A stretch of 64,000 nt of DNA from Chrysogorgia sp. JL179-B06 (GCA_035772405.1 JAYKKM010000034.1:2118001-2182000), one strand, 5' to 3'. Positions 1-11,629 are shown, numbered from the stretch's first letter. Numbers and translations: made by a program. The notes: generated by a model from the letters alone, not told the origin.

Positions 1-1
1 T

Positions 2-3000
2 AGAGAAAAATTTAAAGTCACTGAACAACATTTTTCTTTGGATGTATCACGGGCAAAAACGGTTAATTTTATTAGTTTTATTCAATCGTTATCGTTGGTT
101 TTTTCTTATTTAATTAACATTGCACGGGCAAATGTAAAAAGTGATGATGATTATGTTAGATTTATCTTTAGTAATGCGCCAAAAAGTTTTTTCTCTACAG
201 CCGTTTTACCCGTGAAAGACTTTGACGTTAAATATTTCTTAAATATTATGGAAAAATTTATGCAGAGTAATAAAGAAATAATAGCTAATGGTTGGAATAG
301 TAAAGTAATTGTTCAAACGTTTCCCGCGGGAATAAGTACAAATAAAAAAAAAAATAGTGTATTAAGGAAAAAAAGTATTTATAATAGTTTGAATAAGGGA
401 AATGCTACAGATAAAGGCGGTGTGAAAAGTAATGTAAAAAAATATGGCCGTAAATTTCGCACGGGGGTATTTTATATTCTTAGCCATGTATTATTTCGTA
501 CAGTGAAAGATTGCTGTTTTGCTTTAGCAATATTAGTGGGTTTATAATTTTTAAAACAAGACTATAAATATTTTATAATGAAAAGAAAACCCAATAAACC
601 CGTGGATGATTTATTTACGTGTGAAGAAATTCGAAATGTATATCGGGAATGTGGGATACCCGCGGGTAATGTTGATGCCACACAGTTTCATTTTGTATAT
701 AATAATTATTTAAAAAAACAGGGTGTTGATTTGTTAGTGTATGCTGACACTCATTCTGATAATATAATTTATGATTCACGAACTGATAGTGAAGGTAATA
801 TTATTAAATTAACTAATGAAATTGTATGTTTATGGTTAAATAATAATCATTACGATGTAGTCTTAAGCATAAAGGAATTTTCTAAACTCAGCACCAGTTC
901 TTTTTGTGTTAAATGTATGAGTTATTTTACATGTCATGAATATGTCGATAATCACCTATGTACTACAAATAATTTAACTTGTTTACGATGTTATAAATAT
1001 CCGAATAAGTGTAAAGATAAAAATAATAAACTTATTTGTACCAGTTGTGATATAATTTTTTATGATGAAAATTGTTTTACAAATCATTTAACAAATAAAA
1101 TTTTTAAACCCTCTCAAAGTAATTATGATCGTTTAACACCGTGTCAATATTTTTTTTATTGTAAAACCTGTAACAAAATTTGTCCTCGATTCTTTTTCAT
1201 TTTTTCTAATAAAACAGTTAAACATGATTGTAGCAAACGATTTTGTTTTCATTGTGATAAATACATGAAACAACCTCATTTTTGTTACCTGAAACCCCTT
1301 TCACTTGAATATAACAAGAGGAAAGAAAGTGAACCCACTTTATTTTTTTTTGATTTTGAAACAAAAGTAACCGAAACTAAATTGCTCGTACCGTTTCATT
1401 GTATTGTCCAAAAGGTATGTAAAAAATGTCAACATATTGAATTTAAAAAAACAAAAATATTTGAAAAAAAGGATCAAGAAATTATCGATAATACTATTGA
1501 AAAAGTTAGTTGTTGTGGGAATAGACAATTTATTTTTGATAACAATGTTATTGAAACTTTATGTGAATTTATGTTTGAACAAACAAATTCCGTTTGGATA
1601 GCGCATAACGGGGGTAGATTTGATGCTATTTTTATTTTAAAATATCTTTTAGAAATAAAACAGATAATACCGAATACTATAATGAACGGTACTAAAATAA
1701 TGAGTTTAATAATTAAAGAACAAAATATTAGAATCCTCGATAGTTATTTGTTTTTTAGTATAAATTAGCCGATATTCCAAAAGCAATGGATCTTCAAGGG
1801 GAATGTAAGGGATTTCATCCTTATGAATTTTACGATTTAACTTATGAGGGTGACATTGTAGATCGGAAATTTTTTGATACGCAACATATGAATACAGCAA
1901 CACTTAATGAATTTGAAAAATGGTATTTAGAAAAAAAGAAAGAGAAATATATATTTCGTAAAGAGATTTATTATTATTGTTGTAGTGATGTAGATATTTT
2001 AAGAAAGGGATGTGTTAAATTTTCTACAATGATCGGGACCATAGGTCATATCACCCCCTTTTATGCAAAGAATTGTATTACGATTGCTAGTTTAGCTTTG
2101 AAAGTGTATAGACTTAATTTTTTAAAAAAAAATTGTGTGGGAATTATTCCTGCTTCGGGGTATAGAGGGGGTGTAAAACAGAGTTTAATTGCTATTGATT
2201 GGTTAGATGAAATTAATCGAGAAATAGGAGGAAATTTAGAATATATCTGTTCACAAAATGGGGAGAAAAAAATTCTAGGACGTTTTGTCGATGGTTTTTA
2301 TATTGATACGATATATCAATTTCATGGTTGTTTTTATCACGGATGTCCCAAATGTTTCGACCCCTATGCATTAAACGTTCTTACAAACGAAAAATTTAGT
2401 AATTTATATGCAAATACGCAACGTTTTTCTTGGACAATAAAAAATGCCGGTTACAAATTAATCGAGATGTGGGAATGTGATTATTTAGAAGAAAAAATAT
2501 ATACACAGAAACAATTAATTGAAAAGAAAAGAAAATTTTATCCGTTTACTCCTTTAACACCACGTGACGCATTATATGGGGGGCGAACTTCCCCCATATG
2601 TTTATTTAAAGAAACAAAACCCAACGAACGAATAAGTTACGTAGATTTTACATCGCTATACCCTGATGTACAAAAAAATTATGATTTTCCTGTGGGTCAT
2701 CCTACTATTTTACTGGGGAAAGATTGTAATAAAATAAAAATCAAGGACATATTTGGTTTAGTAAAATGTTGTATTGCACCTCCTCGAAATATTTACTTTC
2801 CTGTTTTACCTGTTAGAATAGATGGGAAATTATTATTTCCATTATGTTATAAATGTGCTGTGGATAAATGTAATAAATGTGAACATAATGAAAGCGATCG
2901 ATACTTGACGGGGACTTGGACTAGTGTTGAGATTAATGTTGCTATAGATAAGGGATATAAAATAATTGCTCTTTACGAAATATATCATTTTGAACGCAAA

Positions 3001-3911
3001 GAAAAAATCATTTCACAATACGTAAATCAATTTTTAAAAATCAAACAAGAATCTTCGGGAATTCCTACGGATTGTTTGAACGCAGATGGAAGTAAAAATG
3101 ATGATAAAATTAAACAGTATTGTAATGATTATTTAAAAAATGAAAATGTTTTTTAGATAAAGACAAAATAGAGAAAAATCCCGGATTAAGAACTATTGCA
3201 AAAACATTTTTAAATTCGTTATGGGGAAAATTTGCTCAAAACGAAAATAATACACAAGTGTGTTTTTTAAACGATTATGAAGAATTATTAAATATTGCCA
3301 ATGATAAAAGTAAAAAATTAACATCGATGGAATTTATAAACGAAACATTATTACGTTGTACGTATGAAAAAATTGATGATGCAACAACCCCTCTAAAAAC
3401 GGGAAATGTAACCATTGCGTGTTTTGTTACTGCATATGCACGTTTGAAATTATACGAGTTACTCGTTAAATTAGACGATCGCGTTTTATATTTTGATACA
3501 GATTCTGTTATTTATATATCTGATGAAAATAATTATACTGATGTTAAAACGGGAAAATATTTAGGAGATTTAACGAATGAATTAAATGAAAATGAATGGA
3601 TAACAAATTTTTGTTCAACGGGTCCAAAATGTTACGCGTATATAACTAATTTAAATCAGGAATGTATTCATTTGAAAGGTTTTACTTTAAAAAATGAAAC
3701 AATAAAAGAAAAATTGAATTTTTTATCCTTGACACAATGTGTTAAAAATCAAGATCAGATCATCGAATTTAAATATCACAATAAAATATGTAAAGATAAA
3801 CTTAATCATATTTTTATTGAGGATGAAATAAAAAAATTTTCATTTACATTTGATAAACGTGTTGTTAAAAATAATTTTAATACGATTCCGTTAAGATTTT
3901 TAGATAACTGA
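2..3911 (+). pseudogene. Protein-primed DNA polymerase B of element A (broken, left end outside window)
   Basis: This is a Polinton/adintovirus-type replicative polymerase. The reading frame is open to the window edge, so the N-terminus is missing. In order it has an N-terminal region, a Cys/His-rich zinc-finger segment (about 880-1300), a 3'-5' exonuclease with FDFET (about 1350) and AHNGGRFDAIF (about 1605), a CSDVDIL motif (about 1985), polymerase motif A YVDFTSLYP (about 2640) and motif C DTDS (about 3495). Three breaks are visible: an in-frame TAA at 545-547, a frameshift at about 1757-1768, and a frameshift in a T-run at about 3150. All segments align in order with the polymerase of element B (27559-31666), but there is no intron here. 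The ATPase gene starts 1 bp after its stop. Family assignment is secure; whether the breaks are biological or assembly errors is open. Confidence 0.9.
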
Positions 3912-3912
3912 A

Positions 3913-4590
3913 ATGAACAATGTTTCATTACCATTTCAACACCCTTTTATGTTAACGTTATGTGGACCTAGTCAAAGTGGGAAAACATATTGGATATTAC
4001 AATTATTGAAAAATATTAACATTATGATTACACCAGCAATTGTTAAAATTGTTTATTTATATTCAATTTATCAACCTCTGTACGCTGAAATGGAAAAAGT
4101 TCTTGCGGAAAAAACAGATATTAGTGTTGAATTTATCGATTGTCAAAAGGGTATTCCCCGCATTACCGATATACAAACGAATACCCGTGAAAATACGTTA
4201 ATAATATTAGATGATCTCATGTTAGTTGCAACATCATCAAAGGAAAATCTTGAAAGAATAGATAATATTGCAACTCAAGATGTCCATCATCGTAATATTA
4301 GTGTTATTTTTACATGTCAAAATTTAACATATGGTAATGGTAAATTGCGAAATTTACGTGTCAATAGTCAATATTATGTTATGTTTAAAAATTTAAGAGA
4401 TTATAATAATATGTATACGATATGTGATAATAAAATAATTAATAGAAATAGATTTAATAAAGTATTAAGTGAAATTAATGAGAAACCCTATGGTTATTTG
4501 GTATTTGATAATTGTAGAAAAGGGTATGAAAATTGTAGAATTAGAACCAATGTATTTCCACATGAATCAACGATAATCTATGATTTGTAA
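3913..4590 (+). CDS. FtsK/HerA-type genome-packaging ATPase of element A
   Basis: 225 residues, intact. Walker A is GPSQSGKT at about residues 18-25 and Walker B is NTLIILDDLM at about 94-103. It is homologous along its length to the ATPase of element B at 19873-20514, including the shared HHR(N/G)ISV segment after Walker B and a PYGYLV(F/I)D motif near the C-terminus. In Polintons and adintoviruses this ATPase is thought to drive DNA into the capsid. It follows the polymerase gene almost without a gap in the same direction. AT-rich codon use matches the rest of element A. It is one of the few core genes here without a visible break. Confidence 0.92.
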   Translation: MNNVSLPFQHPFMLTLCGPSQSGKTYWILQLLKNINIMITPAIVKIVYLYSIYQPLYAEMEKVLAEKTDISVEFIDCQKGIPRITDIQTNTRENTLIILDDLMLVATSSKENLERIDNIATQDVHHRNISVIFTCQNLTYGNGKLRNLRVNSQYYVMFKNLRDYNNMYTICDNKIINRNRFNKVLSEINEKPYGYLVFDNCRKGYENCRIRTNVFPHESTIIYDL

Positions 4591-4716
4591 ATAAATGTAA
4601 AAAGAAAAATAAATGTTTGTTAAAAAAATAAAAAGAGTTGTTGAAAATCGTTTTTTTTTAAAAAGTATATATAGTATGGGATGTGTATATTGTGTATGAA
4701 TTTTTTTTAAAAAATC

Positions 4717-5019
4717 ATGGCAAGAAGACGATATAGAAGCAGGAGGGGAATTATCCTTAGAAAAAAGAAACAAAAAGGGGGTAGTGCGCTAGATATTTTT
4801 GGACCTTTGGGATCGTTAGTTGGAAATCAATTGGGAATTGGTATTCGAAAAAGAAAAAGAAAACAAAAAGGGTTTTTTAATATTTATGATTTAATGACGC
4901 CCTTGGCACGATCAGTTGAAGGTCTAAGTGGATCGGGTATTCGAAAAAGAAAAAGAAAACAAAAAGGAGGGTTTGGTGGTTATTGGGGTCAAGCGGTCCG
5001 CCATTCCCTAGGGGGGTAA
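4717..5019 (+). CDS. Small Arg/Lys-rich virion-core-like protein with internal duplication
   Basis: 100 residues, very basic. It contains the motif GIRKRKRKQKG twice (about residues 42 and 74), each followed by a Gly- or Phe-rich stretch. The arrangement recalls the short basic core proteins (mu/pX-like) of adenoviruses and adintoviruses, which condense DNA, but I cannot prove homology. A TATA-like stretch (gtatatatag, about 4664) lies about 45 nt upstream. Two other small genes in element A share the basic run followed by QKGG (8425-8585 and 17387-17536), as does the C-terminal part of 20551-20898 in element B. Confidence 0.6.
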   Translation: MARRRYRSRRGIILRKKKQKGGSALDIFGPLGSLVGNQLGIGIRKRKRKQKGFFNIYDLMTPLARSVEGLSGSGIRKRKRKQKGGFGGYWGQAVRHSLGG

Positions 5020-5223
5020 AGAGCATGGCAACATTAGTAAGAAAAAGATATGGGTAACAGTGTTACCCTTATAAAAAATATAAACAGTGTAAATAAGTTA
5101 ATTTTTTGTTTAATTAAAAATTGGCATTATTAAAACTACAACATGACTGATTGTTATTACTCTTACAATTTTTTTTACATTTTTTATTATATATTCCTAC
5201 GAGTACACGACCTAAAATTGTTT

Positions 5224-5726
5224 CTATTTTTTTTTTAATTTAATATCGTTTTTTAGTTTAATACGTTCATTTTTAAATATTTTTTGTTTATTATTATTTT
5301 CGAATTCATTACGACATTGATTGTATAAATATAATAAACTCCAATTTCCACACACGGCTGTATTTTTGGATTGTAATTGTTTACTTTGAATATATTGAAA
5401 TGTTAGTCCTTTTTTTACACTATAATCATACCAATATTCACGTTTATAAAACGAGACATCTTTAGCAAAAACTATCCAAAAAAATTCATATGTTTTTCTT
5501 TATCCACCCATATAGCAATCCAATGTTGACCGTTTTGATCTGCTTCATCCGTATTCCAAATCCAACACGAGGGATAATAAATTTTTTTAGGAAAAATATT
5601 TGCAGGAAATGTACCCAAATAATATTTATTTAAAAACTTATTTATTTTTGAAATTTTATTAATCTCCTTCGTAAATAAAAATTGGGTTAAAAAACAATGT
5701 AAATTCATTGCTTTTTGCGTCGCCAT
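5224..5726 (-). pseudogene. Adenain-like cysteine protease of element A (frameshifted)
   Basis: The N-terminal 84 residues are open from 5726. They include the catalytic His context QHWIAIW, preceded by WNTDEADQNG as in adenovirus-type proteases (compare THWVAFYF in element B). A frameshift in an A-run at about 5465-5475 moves the rest, down to a TAG at 5224-5226, into another frame. That part holds the catalytic Cys context AVCGNW. Total length of about 165 codons matches the 172-residue protease of element B (21760-22278). In this family the enzyme matures capsid and core proteins. Confidence 0.8.
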
Positions 5727-6382
5727 TTTCTTTGTGTTGTATAGGGTTGCGTTGAGGGTATAGGAATGTGGGTGGTGAGTGATGTAGAGGGTTCTTCGTG
5801 ACTCGCAAGACTGGGTTTTCCCAAATTTATATAACGTTGTCGTAATTTTATATTTCGTATATAATGGGCAGGCATATGTAATTTTTTCAATTCTTTTAAA
5901 GCAGCCGCCTGCTTTTGTTGTGTAAGATTGAACATGTTTTGTTTGCTGACATTATGCGTTAAATCGTATAATAAATCATGATGGTTTATTGCAACACCGT
6001 TTATTTTTATTATATCTGTACCCCCAATTTTAATTTTTTTCCTTTCAAGAAATTATTTTATTTGTTGACCACTTGTCACAGTCGGTGTTCTCCTTACCTC
6101 GGGTGATTCATCATTGGTCACCTCATTTTCAAGTTCATTACTTTTTCTTTTCATATTTTGTTGTCTTTTTAAAAAACTAACCATACTCTCTGCGACACGT
6201 TGATCATTATTAACTTTTTTCATTTCGTCTTTCATTTTATTTTTACTTTCAATAAGTTCGAAATTATTTTTGTTGTTAATTCCCTGCAATATTTTTTCGT
6301 TTTCATGATCAGTTTTGATTAAATCTAAAATTTCATTTAATTTACTCGGATTAATTAATTGCATTTTATTTACTTCGGTCAT
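5705..6382 (-). pseudogene. Conserved Polinton virion-associated protein, homologue of 20895-21610 (in-frame stop)
   Basis: One frame runs from the ATG at 6382 to the stop at 5705 with a single in-frame TAA at 6053-6055. The N-terminal part (109 residues) is helical and charged. The C-terminal part has a pattern (INGVAINHHDLLYDL then ALKELKKLHMPAHYIRN) that lines up with element B residues LDGLKIPHSNISDLV then FFRVLSKINIPTDLVRN. This shows that two apparent small ORFs are one broken gene. The last codons overlap the protease start (5726). Function is unknown; its place among capsid and protease genes suggests a virion or assembly role. Confidence 0.65.
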
Positions 6383-6922
6383 TTTTTTTTATTTGTTGGT
6401 TAAGTAATTTGTATGCTTTTTGATATATGTTGATTATACGAAAATCCTCAGATAATAATATTTTTAAATCTTTTTCTTTTATTTTGTTCTTTGAAAACTT
6501 ATTCAAAATATATTTATTATCACTGGAAAGTTGGATAGAAATTTTTTTATTTAAAATATTTTTAGCAATGTATTGTAATTTATTAATTAATTGAGAATCT
6601 AACAACGTATTTTTTTTATCAATATCTGCTTTAAGATATTTTTTTAACGAGGGTAAAAAATCCTTTTTTTTTTTTCAAAAGCTTTTTTCTTTATTTTATT
6701 TAATTGAACTAATGTTTCTAAAAATTTTAAATCATCTTCGCAACTTGATGAAGAAGAAGTAACGGAACTTTCACTATCCATTTCATCACTAACATCATCG
6801 CTAACAACATCGCTATCATTTTCACTATCATCCTCCTCTTCATCATCATCTCTTGAATTATCATTTTTCTCGTCTTTTTTTTCCTCTTCTTTATTTAATT
6901 CATCATTTTTTTCTTCATTCAT
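6366..6922 (-). pseudogene. Acidic-N-terminus protein of element A (frameshifted)
   Basis: From the ATG at 6922 there is a strongly acidic, Ser-rich region (runs of D and E, about residues 20-70). A frameshift in an 11-base A/T homopolymer at about 6660-6671 follows, and then a helical C-terminal part ending at 6366. An earlier in-frame ATG exists at 6973, but the stretch before 6922 overlaps another small ORF. The C-terminal part faintly resembles residues 25-80 of the element B protein at 20551-20898 (helix, NLLKG or NILNK, helix). The two genes occupy comparable positions next to the conserved gene above. Function unknown. Confidence 0.5.
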
Positions 6923-6929
6923 TTTTTTT

Positions 6930-7061
6930 TTATGCGTAAACTGAAAACGGTGGAAATACAAGAATATGTTCACGATGTAGTGGTATTTTGTTAATAACTG
7001 GTTTTTTTATTTTTGGTTTTTTTATTCTATTCTTTGTTGTAATGGGTTTTGTGTTCTTCAT
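6930..7061 (-). CDS. Very small Lys-rich ORF
   Basis: 43 codons from an ATG at 7061 to a TAA at 6930. Eleven of the first 25 residues are Lys or Arg and there are four prolines. It lies between the major capsid gene and the acidic gene on the same strand. No family recognised. It could be a real small core-type peptide or a chance ORF in AT-rich DNA. Confidence 0.3.
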   Translation of the reverse strand: MKNTKPITTKNRIKKPKIKKPVINKIPLHREHILVFPPFSVYA

Positions 7062-7094
7062 TTTTTTTGTACATCCCCTTACAAATGTTGATAA

Positions 7095-8413
7095 TTAAAT
7101 GCTGTGTAATAATCTTGCAGGGGTATTTAATCCCACTCTAATTTCATTTCGAAATTCACCAACAAATATTAACGCCCCTTGAACTGTATTTTGAGAAAAA
7201 TGAAAATCCACATTAACATTTCCCGACGGTCTTATGGGTAATACTGCAAGATGAGAGTCTCTATTATCTGTTAAATCAAATGCTAATATAGAATACCCGT
7301 TTATAAAGTCATTATAAGTTATTGGCATTTCTGAATAGTTGCGATTTAATACCGCGCGTAATTTTGAGTAAGCTTCAGCATGATTTTCAATTCTCCCGAC
7401 AACAGCGTTATTTACGGAAACTTCAACATTATCATAATTAGGCCAATTAAATTCAAAAATATTATGAGTATATGATCCGTTCCAATTTGCTAATGGGGAA
7501 AATACAATATATAAACGTGTAGGAACGCTACCATTAAACACATCGATTACTTGATGTGAATTTCGTCCTGCAGCTACTGATTCAGTAATACAACGATAAT
7601 TGGTTGTATAATATAATGTTTCTTTATTATGGGTCACCATCCCTATATTAAGAGCATTTGATAATTGTTTTTTGGGTTTAAATACAGGAATTTTTATTTT
7701 AAAATCGTCTAGGGTAATTATAGTATCAGCAACGGGCATATTCGCATGATTGGCACCCATCATTACAATTGTATTTAATGCACGCGTTAAACGTAATTCA
7801 ACTTTATACGCTGTGGGAATATATATTTCAGTACCCCCTTCGCTAAATAATGAACAATCAATCTCATCTATCAAATTCTGCGATTGATTTTGAAATGCAA
7901 TTGTTTTTTGTCTCCCTCCTGCATTTACGACATTAGTTCCATTAGTGAAACCCACGATATCGCTCATATGTTCGGCTGTATCTAAATATGCTAAATTAAG
8001 CTCTTTAGAATCTTTATATCCAGACGGTATTTGACGCGTTATAAATTCTATCCATGATGCAAAATGTGCAAAATTATCTGATGGTGTAATTAAATTTTCA
8101 TTTATTTTTAATTCTTTTGTTTTCCACATTGTGCGAAGGGGTAATGTAATCATCGCAAACCCCGATGCTGCAGGTGCTATAAGTCCAGCAGCATTTCTAA
8201 TCGATACTCTAGCCATTATTTTTTCATTAATCCCACGGCGTTCCCATGTCTTGTAAACGTGTATACTGACGATTGATTATCTACAGGCGTTGCGATAATT
8301 TCCGTTTCACGACATTCCGTAAACGTATCATTATAGGGTGATGACGTAAAAAATTGTAAAGGCTCGCTAATTAATATATCATTTTTTTCCACATCTTCAA
8401 TTTTTTTACTCAT
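7095..8413 (-). pseudogene. Double-jelly-roll major capsid protein of element A (frameshifted)
   Basis: Two overlapping ORFs (8413-8216 and 8216-7095) together give about 439 codons, against 442 for the intact capsid gene of element B (22279-23607). The join lies in an A-run at about 8218-8224 and requires one base. Matching landmarks on both sides include LYLDTAEHM-like (B: LFYKDTAGKM), the internal NGYSILAFDLT (B: KGYAVYCFDLT) and a C-terminal FVGEFRNEI (B: CYGEFENLI). The family forms the icosahedral shell of Polinton/adintovirus particles. The frameshift implies either decay or a homopolymer error. Confidence 0.87.
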
Positions 8414-8424
8414 TTTATTTTTTT

Positions 8425-8585
8425 TTAAACGTTAATTTTAAGAATATTTGAAAGTGTTCCCAACACTTGAGGAAGAACCATACCCAGTGCCAATGCTCCA
8501 CCAAACCCTCCTTTTTGTATTTTTTTCTACGTTTTCTTATTCCCCTTTTGTTTTTTCTTTTTTTGATATATTTTTTACGCGTCAT
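8425..8585 (-). pseudogene. Small basic KGG-type core protein (frameshifted)
   Basis: Starts at an ATG at 8585 with a run of Lys/Arg (TRKKYIKKRKNKRG). After a frameshift in the A-run at about 8525 it continues as an IQKGGFGGALALG-type Gly/Ala/Leu-rich hydrophobic tail to a TAA at 8425-8427. The tail resembles the C-terminus of the element B protein at 20551-20898 (QKGGNLLTALLPP). This suggests that what is one protein in B is carried by separate genes in A. It lies directly upstream of the capsid gene on the same strand. Confidence 0.5.
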
Positions 8586-8697
8586 TTATTTTATTTTTAA
8601 AAAACAACAATAACCACAACAACAATAAAAATAATAATAATATACACAACATTATGATTTTTTTATAACTTTTTTTATTTATACTTTTTTTTTTACA

Positions 8698-8955
8698 CTA
8701 TCTATTTTGTAAAAAACGTATTACATTTGGATCTATTTTTTTTCTCTTTTTTTTATTATCACTTGTATAATAAGTATCTAAATTTAAATTTGAGGGTAAT
8801 CCCACACCCTCATTTAATAAAATTTCTTTCTTAGTTGGATTTTCTTTATTTTTTCTTTTCACAACAAAATATGAGGAATAATTTTTTCCACGATTTCTAC
8901 CGTTTAACAATTCAGTATAATCTTCTACGGATAGTTCATTTATTTTTTCAGTCAT
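8698..8955 (-). CDS. Hypothetical protein, 85 residues
   Basis: The ATG at 8955 overlaps the TGA of the upstream gene in an ATGA arrangement, which supports this start over the upstream in-frame codons. Charged, with a Lys-rich C-terminal half (SDNKKKRKKIDPNV). No family recognised. Position between the penton-side genes and the capsid gene suggests a late gene. It could be the counterpart of part of the 23606-24037 gene of element B, but I see no alignment to support this. Confidence 0.45.
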   Translation of the reverse strand: MTEKINELSVEDYTELLNGRNRGKNYSSYFVVKRKNKENPTKKEILLNEGVGLPSNLNLDTYYTSDNKKKRKKIDPNVIRFLQNR

Positions 8956-9436
8956 TATTTTTTTCTTCAAATAAATTTATAGATATCTTAATTTCTTCAC
9001 CTTTTAACGGTACGTTATTCTCATAGTTAATAAAGAACTGTAGTGATTGTTTAGCCTCTTTATCACTCATAAATAAAAAATAGGGGAATTTTTTTTTTCA
9101 TCATTTAATGATGTATAAGGATTTTTTTCGTCAATATAAAATAATTCTTTTATAGTATATATAAAACGTTGTGTTGCATTGGAAATAATAGTAGATGAAG
9201 AAACTGAAATCGTTCCATTATTTATTTTTTTTTGATTGTTTTATTGCACTGAAATCCATTTTGTTTGCACACGTAATTCGAAATGAATTTTTGATATTTT
9301 TATATTCAATCGAATTTAAATTCCATAAAAATTTTTTCCCACTATTTACTAACACGTAAAGAGAAAAAGGATAAAGTATTTTATATTCTTTAATTATCAT
9401 TTCCCCATTTTTTTCTTCAAGAACAATCAAAAGCAT
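8952..9436 (-). pseudogene. Hypothetical late protein (two homopolymer frameshifts)
   Basis: Begins at the ATG at 9436, which overlaps the penton stop (TAATG). The first 72 residues end at a stop next to an A-run (about 9228). The reading continues in a second frame (NGTISVSSSTIISNATQ, about 9215-9160). After another A-run at about 9095 it continues in a third frame beginning MSDKEAKQSLQFF, down to a TGA at 8952-8954. Together these give about 160 codons. The continuity is inferred from dense coding in successive frames and the neat overlaps at both ends. No known family. Confidence 0.45.
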
Positions 9437-10395
9437 TATGTTGAATGTATTAAACAATCAATACTAAGCGTTCCTGAATCAAAAGGAACCAATTTTCCTG
9501 TAGTATCTTTAACTTTAATATGAATTTCTCTTATAATGTCTTTTTTTAATTTTCTCAATGATTTTGGGGGACTATAATAAACTAATTGTCCATCCCCCCC
9601 ACCACCTTGTCGATGCCATTGAATGGGGACTGTTGCTAACAATTCGGAACAACTATCACCAACTAACCCCAGTTCTATTTGATCACAATATATAAACATT
9701 TTATTTAATCCGTCGGATACATCGGGTAAGTAATCAAAATGTTTAGAAAAAAGGGTTCGAGGTGTAGGGTTATCTTTTTTTATTTCAAACAAGAGAGGCA
9801 CGATTTCAAGATCTTTTTCATTTTTTAAACCTAGCATAAAAGCTAATTTTTTTGAAAATAATATATTAATCTTTTGATTAAAAGAAGCATATTGAATACC
9901 CTTTTTTTCTACCGTAGTCTTGTTAGATAATCGAAATTCATTTACCTGTAACCCATCGACTGCTTTATTCGCATTTTCATATACCCAATACTCAATCTCA
10001 ACATTAACATTAATAATTACTTTCCCATTTGACCCGATGGTACAAAAAATTTCAAATCCTTCTAAGATATTATTTAAAAATATAATTAATGAAGACAAAT
10101 CATAAATTCCGTCGGGTATAATAAATGTATCCGATGTAAAAACGAACTCACTGCTGGCGTATACCGAATTATTATTTTCTTCGGGTATAAAATTCTTATA
10201 GGTTATGATAAATGAAAAAAAACATTCATCACCAACAATATTTTTAGTTGTTTGAGGATAACAAACTTGTAAAACTTCTAAAAAACATTCATTGTTCAAA
10301 GCATCAATGGGTTGTGCAATTTTCATTTCAAAATCATTAATCAAATTCTTTTGAAGTCCTCTTGATATTGAATTACTAGCAATGTGTAAATTCAT
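9436..10395 (-). CDS. Penton-like minor capsid protein of element A
   Basis: 319 residues, intact. It matches the two-part minor capsid gene of element B (24040-24788). Shared features are an N-terminal strand-rich region, a central FMLGL / ILGFG motif, a segment with CDQIELGLVGDSCSELLATVPI (B: CSDIVQPQIVGDTNAKLLRSIPI) and a C-terminal LVPFDSGTLSIDCLIH (B: PVPFERGKVITTLNFRQH). In Polintons this single-jelly-roll protein is predicted to form the vertex pentamers. The stop overlaps the next gene's start, and the start lies within 4 bp of the end of the integrase gene. Confidence 0.85.
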   Translation of the reverse strand: MNLHIASNSISRGLQKNLINDFEMKIAQPIDALNNECFLEVLQVCYPQTTKNIVGDECFFSFIITYKNFIPEENNNSVYASSEFVFTSDTFIIPDGIYDLSSLIIFLNNILEGFEIFCTIGSNGKVIINVNVEIEYWVYENANKAVDGLQVNEFRLSNKTTVEKKGIQYASFNQKINILFSKKLAFMLGLKNEKDLEIVPLLFEIKKDNPTPRTLFSKHFDYLPDVSDGLNKMFIYCDQIELGLVGDSCSELLATVPIQWHRQGGGGDGQLVYYSPPKSLRKLKKDIIREIHIKVKDTTGKLVPFDSGTLSIDCLIHST

Positions 10396-11306
10396 TTTTT
10401 TTTTAAAACTTGTAATTCAGCACGATAAAAAATTCCTTTAATTTCTTCACGTTGTTCGTCTTCTAATTGATATGTAACGGGATCGGTGATAAATACTTTT
10501 TTAATAAAAAATATCTCATTTGTCCATCGTCGAAGACTGCTTTTTTCAAAAATATTATTTTTTACTCTCGCAATACGTACACGCGTACCTTCTCGTATCA
10601 GATCTTGAGTGGGAATAGGATAATTTAAATGATCACGTACCATTTTATTTTTTACTTTACGTATTTTTCCTTTTTTTTATTCGCGATAAATTTCAAAAGG
10701 TGTTGCACCAGCTAATGCTTTATGTGGGGAATTATTATAACGATTAACAATAAGGGGTAAATACTGAATGTAGTCAAATTCTCCAGTCATTGTTAAAACA
10801 CGACGAACCATTGTTTTTAAAGTTCCAATTACACGTTCCACATGGGATGCTTTTATTTCTCTATTATACGTATGAAATACTTCAAAATTATATTTTTTAC
10901 TTAATTTCGTACGTATATCTTGAAATTCTGTTCCTTCATCACTTTGAATTTTAAGAGGGGCTATTCCTTCTTCAATAAGAATACTTTCAAATTTATTTTT
11001 AACATTATTAGACGTTTTCTTTTTTATTAATTTTACCCAACAAAATCTTGAAAAAATATCAATACACACCAGCCAATAACGATATTGATTATTATATCGG
11101 GCTAAATCTTTATTTTCAGCTAAATCAATTTCCCATTGTTCATTATTTTTATTAACAGCATATTTCAAACGTCTATATATTTTTTTACTACTACTATGTA
11201 ATCTATAATTAGAATAATCCTCATCAGTTAATGTCTCTCCTTTTAATAATCTTGAAGCTTTTTCAATAAAGTCAGCAGAAAATTTATTTTTTTTCTTTTT
11301 ACTCAT
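10392..11306 (-). pseudogene. Retroviral-type (Polinton) integrase of element A (in-frame stop)
   Basis: The catalytic core has the DDE residues in WEIDLAE (about residue 58), IQSDEGTEF (about 123) and SHVERVIGTLK (about 155). A single TAA at about 10677 interrupts the frame. The same frame then continues into an 83-residue C-terminal SH3/chromo-like domain (EGTRVRIARVKN), matching KIGDQVRISKIKR of the element B integrase. Integrases of this family insert the linear element into host DNA. Because it lies in mid-element between structural genes and the accessory arm, it marks the start of the variable right half. Confidence 0.88.
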
Positions 11307-11308
11307 TT

Positions 11309-11629
11309 CTATAATAAAGAAATAAAATTAATATAATATTCTTCAAGTTCATCAACGAGTTCTTTGTCGCGTAATATACCCATAAAATCAACTTCTATAT
11401 TTTTACAGGCTAACTCTTTATTTATAGTATCACCGTACAAACATAATGTATCTTGTATATTTTTACAACATCTAAAACGATAATAAAAAATTTCTGAAAT
11501 TACTGATGGACTTAAACGGTGACAAACCTCATCATCATCACTTTCTACTTTTATTTTCTTAATCTTTTCGTTGTCGTCGTCATCGTCGACGTCGTCGTCA
11601 AAATTGAGTGTGGGTTTCTTTTTCTTCAA
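11309..11629 (-). CDS. Hypothetical protein with acidic N-terminus
   Basis: 106 residues. An acidic stretch of consecutive Asp (about residues 11-21) and a second one (about 29-33) are followed by a helical domain with several Cys (CCKNIQDTLCLYG). Its start overlaps the stop of the next upstream gene by 4 bp, and it ends 3 bp before the integrase start, so it sits in a tight leftward gene run. No family recognised. Confidence 0.5.
   Translation of the reverse strand: MKKKKPTLNFDDDVDDDDDNEKIKKIKVESDDDEVCHRLSPSVISEIFYYRFRCCKNIQDTLCLYGDTINKELACKNIEVDFMGILRDKELVDELEEYYINFISLL

Noticed and set aside
8190..8240. Programmed ribosomal frameshift in the capsid gene of element A
   Set aside because: An A-run is present, but the capsid gene of element B is a single frame and many other genes of element A break the same way. 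Decay or sequencing error is simpler.
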